From positions 33,589,121 to 33,653,120 of the forward strand of contig CM041085.1 in the NCBI GenBank assembly GCA_023079485.1: a stretch of DNA of 64,000 nt, written 5' to 3'. Below, piece after piece: positions 27,404 to 38,000 of this stretch. This stretch comes from Archilochus colubris. Its lineage: Eukaryota > Chordata > Aves > Apodiformes > Trochilidae. The notes below the pieces were generated by a model that was not told the origin of the DNA, ran no database searches, and saw only the letters and a list, made by a program, of their open reading frames with translations. The position numbers were made by a program, and so were the translations under genes. Within the stretch, counting starts at the first letter, position 1, and each line of letters opens with the position of its first letter.

Positions 27404-29717
27404 GCTCATAAAAGCAATATTAAAGCCATGAAAACACCTTATTTAGATATATATTTAAATAACTCCAAGAACTGGATTCCAAATCCTACATAGTAACTCT
27501 AGGTGATGTCCTAGATGCAATGACATGGTTATTTTTTTTTCCTGCTCTATATTTAGATAGTCTTTTTAACTGTCCTTTTCCCTTGGAAAAAGGGAGATGG
27601 GCTTAACTCCCACCAGTGACTGATCAGCTGCTACCATCAGTCCTGAGGTCAGGTGTATCACCTGGTTTTCACAAAACCAGCACGGAGCTCAGCTGAGCAG
27701 CAGATGGACAAGGGGGTATCAGAATTGTGCCTACACGTGAGCTGAGACAGATGGCCTGAAGAGTGTTATTCCGTGGGGTGCAGAGAGATTTCCTCCAGGA
27801 GACGCCGTGTTAAGAGGCAGAAGGGCACGAGCGATATACTGAGCTTCACTATTCTGAAGAGACAGAACTGAAGCCCTGAAGAAGAAGTGAAAAGAGAGGC
27901 TTGTCATCCTGTGGCTCCATGGTACTGTACCCTGCGTGCCGGGGAGTTAGCCTATAGGCTTACCTGATGGCTTCTGGCACACAAAAACACTCGGCTTTTT
28001 GTAGAGCTCTGAGAAATATTTAAATCTCCCACTCTTTTGCCTGAAGCAGCATTATCCACTCTGCCTGGTAGCAATTATATGATAGCACTTGAAAAGTCCT
28101 GCTATGATAGCTGTATTATTTTAAAATACCAACAGTAAGAAAGTTGGATACAGCTGAAGCTATGAACATGATTTCCTGCCAGGGCACAAAATACTGACCA
28201 TGAGTTTATTATTCTCATCTGTAGCCATATTATGCCTCCACTGGGGTCCCTATTTACTTCCTGGCATACAGTGATTTTTATCTATAGAACTCGAAATTTT
28301 TTTCCTACTGGTTAACTAAGCCATTAGCACAGTGAGTGGTTTGCTACTTGGGCTGCTGAAGCACACAGATGCTCAGTTAGTTGGCTCTTCAGCATAACAT
28401 ACAATCATTGTAGCACAGGGAATATAGTCTGTCTGCCCTTGTTTTTATTCTTTTGCTGCAACCATTCACTGTTCCTCCCACCAGAACCAATCTGGAGACA
28501 AACACAATTTTTATTTTCTTTAGAAAGCTGCTGCTTGCCTTTGCAACTAAAATATTGGTGGAAAGGACTCTAAAATATCATGTCAACTGACACATTGTTT
28601 TCTCTTCTCCATCCTCCCTCAAGAAAAGAAACCCTTTGCAAATTAGCATGTCTCCTGCTTTTATTTGCTGGCTTCTGGGATTTAAGAGTTGTAAAGGGGA
28701 ATTTGTATCCAAAGGCAAGGGAGCCTATATTCTCCAGTGCGGTCAAAAAACCCTCATGTCATATGCTCTTCTCTTTATACTGTTCCTTTCTATTCCTTTA
28801 AATTAAATGGCAATTATCTTCTTCCCTGCATTCAAGATCTTTAGAACAGGAGGAAATTACTAGGTACTAATCAGTAGGATCCTTAGTCATTAGCTGCTGA
28901 AAAGAAATGGGTATTTTTCCACCTCCTCTTGACCCTTGTTTCAAAATATATCTCGTTCACCCTGAGAACTAAGGAATATATTTCTTAAATATAATTCTTA
29001 ATATATTCTTAAATAATGCGGGTCAAATTAAAATAGAAGGTCAGACAGAAATCATTACGCAGAACAGTCACCCTCTCAATGCCATTGTATCTTCTCTTCT
29101 GAAAACAGAAAGGTTCCTTTCTTGCTTATTAATTTTCATGAGAGATGAGGAAATAAAGTTCACTTTCACAAGTGCTTTCCATTAAAAGTCTTAAAAACCC
29201 TCCATCTCTACCAAGGAAAGCACAAACCCCAACCCTGGAGAGGAAAACATTTAATAGAAGACATGCACAATATAGAAATACAGAGGTTAACTAAAAAGAA
29301 AAGGATTTATTAAGAGACTCACAGCCCTCACCTGTGAACAGAGCTTGCTGAAGCATAGGTCGTTGTCTGCTATTTCTATATGAAGTCTTGAAGTGTATGC
29401 TGTTGGAGCACTTTTTCCTCTGTTCTGCAGTAATTTACTGTTGTAACATAGGACTGAGAGAATATTCTGAAGTGAATTTTCATATAGGAATACCAAGTGC
29501 TCATGTAGCAAGCTAAACATAGTGAATTAAAACACCTGAGCAACCACGACATAAAGGCCAGCACTAGAGGCTGCCTTTGCTATTGTACAACACTATTCTG
29601 AGCAGCTCCACTGAGCCAACATGGGCCTTAGACTTCCAAAGGGCTATAAAAGGTGGAAAATCAGAAACACCTATTGTAAAAACTAATACTAACAAATGGT
29701 TGAAAGGATTGCTACAT

Positions 29718-29801
29718 GAAAAAACAAGAAAGCAAGCAAACAAAGAAACAAAAAAACCCACAAAGAACCCAAACCCAAAACCAAATAGAAAAATAAAAAC
29801 A
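29718..29801. repeat. A-rich simple repeat (AAAC/AAAG)
   Basis: Irregular AAAC, AAAG and AACCC units on the plus strand, low complexity. Confidence 0.7.
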
Positions 29802-30394
29802 CTTTTTATTGTAAGCGGCTTTCCAATTTGTGTATTTGCAGTTGTTTTAAGTATCCAACTGGAGATCTGTGTATTTCACAAGATTTCATAGCTTTTATTG
29901 AAGTGTTATATGTTAAAAATTCATTGAACTAATTGTGCCTCTTTGCAGTGCTAATTGCTCAGAAATCCACCTCTAAATCCTTCTTGTCACATGACATAAT
30001 CAATCTTTGTGTGTTTCTTGTCTCTTATCAGTGTTTGAACTCGTGGATTTCCACCATGATAATTATTTGGAGAAATCATTTCTCCATATCCCCTCTTCTC
30101 ATGTGTGACTGGCCATGTAAACAAGTCAAAATCTCCTCTGCTCTGTGACAGTTTCTGAACCCGACAGACATTTTAGAGCAATAACATAAACACTGTTGGT
30201 GTACGTACTCATGCTTAAAGCCCCTCGAGCAAAACATTTCAATAGTTTTCCCCCAAGGAGACTTTCTTCCACTACTTGTGGATTAGATTACACTTTAGAT
30301 TACATTTTGTAGAGGCCTGAAACATTTCAGACACCCCATATAAAGCTTTAACCTATACAGTTCTAACCTGCCTTCTTGCCTATCAACACTGGTA

Positions 30395-30778
30395 ATGAAG
30401 CTGGTGAAGGGTCTAGAGCACAAGCTCATGAGAAGAGGCTTAGTGAACTGGGGCTGTTTGGTCCAGGGAAAAGGAGGCTGAGGGGAGACATTATTGCTCT
30501 CTGGAACTACCTGAAAGGAGGTTGTGACGAGGAGGGGATTGGTCTCTTCTCCCATTTAGAAATGCCCTACATGGAGATATTGTTTCACAAAAAGGGCTGT
30601 CAGGCAGTGGAACAGGCTGCCCAAGGAAGTAGTTGAGTTGCTGTCCCTGGAGGTGTTTAAAAAATGTGCAGATGTGGTGCTTAGAGACATGGTTCAGTGG
30701 TGGACTTGGCAGTGTGCTTGGTTACCGTCTGGACTTGATGATCTCAGAGGTCTTTTCCAACCACAATGATTCAATGAT
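30395..30778 (+). mobile_element. CR1 LINE 3' portion, plus orientation
   Basis: Reads in CR1 order: AGAAGAGGCTTAGTGAACTG, a segment translating like [21 protein letters not shown] from the C-terminal end of the CR1 reverse-transcriptase frame, CAGTGGAACAGGCTGCCCAA, then TGGACTTGATGATCTCAGAGG and a degenerate CAATGATT tail. It is 5'-truncated and moderately diverged. It is arranged tail-to-tail with the next CR1. Confidence 0.9.
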
Positions 30779-30845
30779 TTCCTCCTGCTTCAGTCTTCAT
30801 GGGCATTATGTTGGCCATTCCCACCTGCCTGCCTGCCTGTTTCAT

Positions 30846-31715
30846 AGAAACACAGAATCATCCAGGTTGGAAAGGACCTCTAAGATCATCAAACCCAACC
30901 CTTAATCCACTACCACTGTGGTTACCAGGCCATGGCACTGAGTGCCACATTAGTCTCTTCTTAAAAACCTCCAGGGACACAGAATCCACCACCTCCCTGG
31001 GCAGCCCATTCCAATGTCTGATCACCCTCTCTGTAAAGAATGTTTTACTAATATCCAACCTAAACCTCCCCTGGCAGAGCTTAAGTCCATGCCCTCTTGT
31101 CTTATTGGTAGCAACCTGGGAGAAGAGACCGATGTCCCCCTGGCTACACCCTCCTTTCAGGGAGTTGTAGAGAGTGATGAGGCCTCCCCTGAGCCTCCTC
31201 CAGACTGAACACCCCCAGCTCCCTCAGCCTTTCCTCACAGGACTTGTGCTGGATCCCTTCACAGCCTCCTTGCTCTCCTTTGGACCTGCTCCAGCACCTC
31301 AATCTCCTTCCTGAACTGAGGGGCCCAGAACTGGACACAGTAGTTGAAATGTGGCCTCACCAGCGCTGAGTACAGGGGCAGAATCACTTCTCTGGACCTG
31401 CTGGCCATGCTGTTCCGGATACAGGCCAGGATGCCATTGGCCTTCTTGGCCACCTGGGCACACTGCTGGCTCATGTTCAGCTTCCTGTCAATCCAGACTC
31501 CCAGGTCCCTCTCTGTCTGGCTGCTCTCAGCCACTCTGTGCCCAGCCTGGAGCTCTCCATGGGGTTGTTGTGGCCAAAGTGCAGGACCCGGCACTTGGCT
31601 GTGTTGAACCTCATCCCATTGGAATCAGCCCAACTCTCCAGTCTGTCCAGGTCCCTCTGCAGAGCCCTCCTGCCTTCCAGGTGATCCACACTTTCCCCCA
31701 GTTGTTTCAGATAAC
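30846..31715 (-). mobile_element. CR1 LINE, longer minus-strand copy with decayed ORF2
   Basis: Minus-strand frames give pieces of the C-terminal CR1 reverse transcriptase: a segment with [16 protein letters not shown], one with [19 protein letters not shown] (31259-31594) and one with [18 protein letters not shown] (30858-31058). They sit in different frames, so the coding region is broken by frameshifts and the element is dead. The 3' end is at 30846. The 5' truncation point lies near 31715, about 70-100 bp before the SHPRH CpG island begins. Confidence 0.93.
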
Positions 31716-31789
31716 ACAGCCTTCGGAAGGCGGACCGAACCCCATTTTCCCGAGGCTGACGCACCAACACCCCTACCCACTGCCCCTGC

Positions 31790-32990
31790 ATCCCTTCCCA
31801 GTGCCGCTCCAGCCTGGCACTTTCTCCTCGCCTGGCCCCGCCCCGCTGAGGAGCGGCCCCGTAGCCCATTCCCCGCCCCTCGCCCAGGGGCAGCCCTTGC
31901 GCATGCGCCGCACCCTGACCCATCCCCACCTCCCCCCTCCCTCCCCTCCCGCTGTTTTTTCCGCCGTCCCGGGGGGGCGGGCACAGCTGTCACTTTCCTC
32001 CCATCCCATTGGTCCATGGCCCGGACGGGGCGGGTGCGCGCGCATCCGGCTGGCCGCCTCCCCCCCCCTCACCTGGTCCGGGAGCTCCTTCCGACCCCGC
32101 CGGTGGCTGAGGGGCCACCAGACCCACCCCAGCCCCCCCGCTGCCGCCGAGCAGGGTGGGGGGGCCCGGCCCTGCACTGAGCGAGTGAGGAGCGGCGGCT
32201 TCGCGGGCGGGTGCAGCGGTATTACCCTCTCTGGTACGTTGGTGGCGTTTGGCTCTGCTCCCGCTTCCCTTTACCCTTCGGCGGCTCCGGGGGCTGCAGC
32301 TGACCGGCCGCCACCCCTGCCTCGGGAGGGCGGTGGCCGGCCGGCCGGTCCGCCTGCCCGCTCGCCCTACGCTCCCGGCGACCTGCTGGCGGCGGGGCGG
32401 CCTTGCGGCGGCCGGGTGCGGGGAGGTGGTACGGCGGCGGTGGGGCTGGGGCGGCCTGAAGGCCCCGGGGATCGATGGGTGCCCCGAGCCGGCTGCTCCT
32501 TTCTCCCCGGGCCTCACGGGCCTCGCGGTGACCCGCGGGGGTGGGCGGGCGAACCGCAGCCTCCCTGAGCTCTCCGGTAGCGGGTGTCGCGGGGGTGAAA
32601 ACACCGATTGCCGAGGAATGCCCTCGCCGCTCCGCCCCTGGCGCCTTCTCTCCCGGTTTCAAGTAACTTCCTTAGGGACAACGAGACCCGGCCGCGTCCC
32701 GGCGGTGGGTAGGCAGTGACCCCGGGTTGGGAGCACGGTGGCGGGCTGCTCGCCCCGGTGTTTGTGCACAGCTGCGGCGCGGCGGCTCCGCAGGCCCCGG
32801 GGGCATCGCTGGCCCGGGCGGTGCGTGAGGCCGCTCCGTACACGCTGCTGCACCAGCTTCGTCTCTTGGCCGTAGGATCGTGAAACAGATCTGCCGAACA
32901 GGGCGGTTCTCTCCCGTTTGTACCTCGGAGCGTGATCCTGAAGTAGGTGTGCGCACGCAGAGCCGGGGGTGCGGGAATCCAGTTTGCTTT
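31790..32990 (+). promoter_or_regulatory. CpG island, probable SHPRH promoter and noncoding exon 1
   Basis: About 1.2 kb of GC- and CpG-dense sequence directly upstream of the SHPRH gene, beginning just after a CR1 copy. The first coding exon has a splice acceptor at 34405, so a noncoding first exon must lie upstream, almost certainly here. No TATA box is evident, as is usual for housekeeping CpG-island promoters. Several GT dinucleotides could be its donor and I cannot choose among them. Long open frames here (for example 31351-32568) are compositional. Confidence 0.75.
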
Positions 32991-34405
32991 GGTTTAAGTG
33001 CGGTGCTGTACGTGTGCTCGCCTTTGGGGTTCGCTTCCTTTGCTGTCAGCAACGCTGGGCATGAGTGGTATTTTGGAAATGGAACTCTTTTCCCTCATTC
33101 AGTTGAGTCTGAAGTTCAAAAGATTTGTATGCCCCCTGAATATTTCTTTTGACTTTCATGAACTAAAAAAATTGAAGTTTTGTGAGGAGTTTTTTTCTCC
33201 TTTTTGTTTGTTTTATTGTTTTCTTTTGTTGTTTTTGCTGGTTTTTTTTTTATTTTGTTTTTTGTTTGGTTTTCACACCCTTTTGAAATTATTCGGAGTT
33301 TTATGAATTCTACCCTGTTCAGCATAAAACCTTTACTATTAGGTTGTCGGGTTTAGTAGCTTAGAATATTTGCCTGTTGAATTTACATGAACAACTAAAT
33401 TCTAACTAAATTCTCTTTGACAATGACAGTGCTGTAATATGAAGTCATAAATCTGTTGCTGTGTTCAGGCTCCTTACAAAAACAGTATTTTGGTGGCTTT
33501 TTTTAATGTTACTAGTTTAAATATTTAAGTATAAGGATGTAGTTTTGAGTATGTGATTATAAATTTCCAGATGTGTTTAGTATTCCGTAATCTGTTTCCT
33601 CACGTGTATTGTTTAGTATGTGTACTTTATTTTCCAGTATTTTATCCATGAAATCTATTCACTTCCCAGATTCAATTAAGAAATTGGATGTGTAGCTTGA
33701 CTTAGTTTTGCAGTTAGTCAAAATCAGCAGGACTGTACATCAGTTTGTTGATTGGTCCCACTGAAATTTGTAATAGAATAAGCGAGGGCTCCTCTGCAAG
33801 CAGTTTGTTTATCCAGGTCCCAGGAGGAAGATTTTCCTGGGAAAATAAAGTATTAAACAGTAGTAGGAAGGTCATTAGGGACTTCTGAGGACAGACTGTG
33901 ATAGCTTAGGTTCTAAACCATGTTTTATGTAATGATAGCTTCAGGCTAGTCCTAGTCAAATTTCCCTAATCTCAGTGTAGGCTTTGAAAGGAACAATTTT
34001 GTGTGTGTATTTTCCCCACACCTGCTCCCAATTCTGTGCCGCCCCCTCTGTTTCTGAAGTTTCTTGAGCTGTCTTCCTCCACCTTTGAAAGATTCCACTG
34101 CTTATGTTGTATCTGTCCCACAAGATTCCCAGTAACAGCTGTGAAATATAGAGTTCTTATTGATCTCTGTAGCTGGCTGGAAAAATGGTAAGATCTACAA
34201 GGCAAATGCCTCATGTCCAGCTTTGTGTGGTGGCACAGGGACAGGAGAGGCTCTGTAAAAGTAAATTTCTTTTCAACAGCTAGATTTTTTAGTGCATATA
34301 TCTGTCTGAAACTTCTCAAATTTAGTAGCTACTGCACAGTGAAATTTCAGTGGGGGCATTTGATTTTGTAATAGTTACTACTGACTAATCTAATTCATCT
34401 TGCAG
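32991..34405 (+). other. SHPRH: SHPRH presumed intron 1
   Basis: AT-rich sequence between the CpG island and the first coding exon, with a T-rich tract at 33190-33272. No other feature recognised. Confidence 0.65.
33190..33272. repeat. T-rich simple sequence
   Basis: T-rich tract with scattered G and C in the presumed intron 1 of SHPRH, low complexity. Confidence 0.7.
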
Positions 34406-35072
34406 AGACTGAGAATACTGTTGAGAAAGCAGCAAAATGAGCAGTCGTCGGAAACGTGCACCTCCATCAAAAATAGATGAGGATGAGCAGAAAAAGCTCT
34501 GCTGGAATATGCATGAAGACCGGAGAAATGAGGTGATAACGTTAGATGATGAGATTAGTAACGAGGACCATGTTCCAGGTCCAAGCTCTTCTGCATCCCT
34601 CATTGTTATAAATGATGAGAGCACTGATGAAGATCTCATTCACAAAGAAGGCAATGACTCAAAATCTGTAAAGCTTTATCCAGTTAATGATGAAGATGAT
34701 GTTTATTCCATCTTGGCTCCAGTGTCAGTACAGCTGAATATTATAGTCTTGCCATACCGTGCAGATGGGCCCTGGAAAGCTTTGTTGGGAGAATTTTCTC
34801 TTCATCTTCCTTCTGAGCAAATTCTGACAGATGGGTTCAATGAGAGGAGCTTTACTTTGAGAGGAGACCCTGATGATCAGCTGCAGGTCTGTGTTCATGA
34901 AAGAAGTGAAGAAGAGTACAGTAATGAAACAAAAGAATACTTGGGTGCTTATGAACAACACATCTCGGTGCAACCAACTTTAGGTGGTGAAATATTGGAA
35001 GGCTTGAGATGGTTGCAAAAGAAACGGATAATTGGACTTTATCAAAGACCGAGAGAGGCTCAAGCTTTAAAG
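34406..35072 (+). CDS. SHPRH: SHPRH coding exon 1 (with 31 bp 5' UTR)
   Basis: Acceptor CTTGCAG|AG at 34405, UTR 34406-34436, ATG at 34437 with A at -3. Encodes residues 1-212: a basic start ([12 protein letters not shown]), the conserved NMHEDRRNE segment, acidic patches and the segment [20 protein letters not shown]. The donor is AAG|GTATGG at 35073, phase 0. Reading on past it gives a 254-codon frame that is partly intron. Confidence 0.96.
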
Positions 35073-38000
35073 GTATGGTTCATGTATTTGTTTGCATTTA
35101 AAAAAAAAATCTTTTTTAGTTTGAAATATAAAATAGAAGCCTCTGAACAGTTAAGTCTGGCAGCTATGATGAACGTAGATAGTTTCTACATGCTTATGTG
35201 AATGGTATCAGTGTGTTTTTTCCTAGAAAAATCATTTTTATTGATGCATTCTTAATAATGCAATACCTGAAGGAATCAAAGAAGCTTCTGGCTGCAATGT
35301 ACTTTATCCCCTATATGTTATTATTAGTAGATGCATTATATCTGCTGTATTTGCTAACTGTCAAGGAACTATTACTGTTTTCATGCTCTTCTGATGATAA
35401 TATTCTTGTCATTCTAACAGTTAGTGAAATTATTTCCTGTATAACCATTTCACAGGTTGGAATTTACCTTCTGGAAGCTGGTCTGAGTAAACCAGAGTTT
35501 CTCAGTGATGGAGGTGGAAGACCCAAAAAAGCTAATCAGCTTATTCAAAAACTCATGGAAAAGTTCTATAGTTTTTTGATTCCAGGTAATGCAGTTCAGT
35601 TGAATGTTGATGAATAATTTTTGTTATTAAAGTTTGTCTTTTTAAATACCTTTAAATACAGAGAGTTATTTCTGCCATTAAAAGAATCTTTATTTTCAAG
35701 GTAATATTATTAGGTAATTCTCTCCATATTATTATCTGATCATTAATCAAATGCTTATTAATTTATTGACAAACAACAGGTGATAATACTCATTGTCTAC
35801 AGATAAGTCACTGAGGCACATAGAAGTTTGAGTCCTTACCTTTTTCAGAGTAAATACAGTTTTTTGGACACCGTTCTGCAATTAAACCATTTATTTGAAT
35901 GAAAGAAAGCTTTTATTTTCTGTGAAAGACAGTCCTAATAGCAGCCCCCAAACTTTAGTTTAACTTAAGCTCACTGGTATTTGTGCCAGATGCATCTCTT
36001 CTTTGTTAGCACAGTGCATCATAATAATTAAATAATTTTATAATTGTATAATTGTAATCCTTATATCCTTATGCTGAAAGTGCTGGCCTTGATTGCCTTC
36101 AAAATTTAAATTTTTTGTTTGGTTGTTTAATAAAAACTTTCCAAGGTGGCTTTATCTCCAGCAATAGCTAGGGTTAGTAACTAAACTAAACTTTAGAGTT
36201 GTACAGCTGTTGCTAGCTAAGTACAGATGTTTTATTGATGCCAATGTTTTTAATTTGACATGTGAAAAATTGTTAGAAATTGTCCTCTAAATCTTTTGTT
36301 CCCTCATCTTATGGCAGTTTCCTAAGAGGCTGACCATTGAATTTTTTGGTGCTCAAGTGCTGTGTGTGCCCTTACATCCAAATTATGTGAAAAATATACA
36401 CGCACAAGGCTTTCATTACTAAAGGATATAAAAGAAGGGTAGGCTTTCTGTCCTAGAGGGAACCGACTCCTCTTGAGGTGGGATTTTAATTTCTAAGGTA
36501 TGCCTTGTCTGAATTTTTGCAGTAATGCACATGATGAGAATGAGTCCTGCTAATTTTCTTATCCAGATGGATAATTTAAGATTAACATGAAAGCTCACTA
36601 AAGAAAATCTCCCGTTTTTTGGTTTTTTTCTCATATTTCTTAATCAAGAAAGGCTTTATTAATGAAAAATGTACTAATTCTTGACAATACAGTGTTTTTC
36701 TCCATTATATTATATATGTTAACATTTAAATCTAAAATGTGAGTTATTTGTGGCTCTATAGCAGTTGAAAATGTGTAGTGGAAGGTCTTTATTGAATAAA
36801 TAAGGTCTCATCATTCTTTCTCTAAATTCTAAAAGAAGAGCTTCACTGATTATCTATCCCTCTGTGATTGCCATAGCATTTTAATTTTAACTTTCAGGAA
36901 AGTAGTGCTCATTGTTTTCTACTGCTGCTGGCTGAGTCAGGCTCAGCCATTACATGTTTATATGTAGTTTTGTTTTGCTTGCAGTCTTTGTGGTAAGTAA
37001 ATGCATTGCTGCGAAATTTACGGATACGTTGATCAAAGTTGGTTGATAATGCCTTTCTTTAATGACTTGGTATATGCAGATGAGCTGGAGGAAGATGAGG
37101 AAGAATCTGATGTAGAACTAGAGCGACAAAATATTGAAGAGCTTTATGACTTTGTAAGGCACACCCATCAGCAGGATATCCAGTTACTGAGAGACGGTGT
37201 GCAACATCCTGCATTAATTCCTATTCTGAGACCATACCAAAGTGAGGCTGTAAACTGGATGCTTCACCAAGAGAACCTTGCAAGCACTCCAAGCAGTGGC
37301 AAGTATATGGGTCTGGAAAGCTTGTCTAATGGAATAAAATGGCATTTAATTGCCAGCAGTAATGTTTTCTTGCTGCTTGATTAGAAGCTTTGTTAGTTAT
37401 TTCATTACTCTTTTTATAAGAGCTGTCATTTGGGAAGTATACTAACTGATAAACAACTTTGCTGAACATCAGTTGATGTATCTTGCTGGTCACCATGAAG
37501 CACCGGAGGCAGATGTCTGCTTCTTGTCTCTAAATGTCACAATAAGGCTGAGGAATTCTAAGCAGTGTATTGTTTCTAGAGAAACCTCATAATAGTAATA
37601 CGAACTCTTTCTCCATAGAAAATGGACTGCACTTCTTATGGCGAGAGATCATCACTCTGGATGGTGTAAAAATCTACTATAATCCATTTACTGGCTGGTA
37701 TGTTTTTAATTACCTCTGTTAAAAATCACCGAGACTCAATATTCGGTTAATGGTTTGATTTAATTAATAAATTGAAATTGCAGTAAGCAAAGCAGCGCTG
37801 GGTGCATGGGGAATCTCCGCTCCACTCACACGCACCCTTCTAAAACTCTAGAATTACCTTATATTGATTACAATTCTATGAATATTAAAAAGGGGTGGGT
37901 TTACATATATATTCATAGGGATTACATCATGTTATTACAATATTCATGATAGGTGGAGTCTGGGTGGAGTGTAGGCGGAGTCCTCTCTTGGGGAGATATC

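Larger units (their letters stand above)
24434..30394. other. Intergenic spacer, distal part
   Basis: Mostly AT-rich unique sequence with a 25-A run at 27379-27403 and an A/C-rich patch at 29718-29801. The open frames are short and unconvincing. No RNA gene or conserved coding segment is recognised. Confidence 0.6.

Noticed and set aside
31351..32568. A 405-codon plus-strand open frame
   Set aside because: It runs antisense through a CR1 copy and then into the GC-rich SHPRH promoter island. It is proline-, arginine- and glycine-rich with no domain, a typical compositional artefact.
35198..35617. A 139-codon frame covering SHPRH exon 2
   Set aside because: Only 35456-35585 matches the family and has splice sites. 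The rest is intron read-through.
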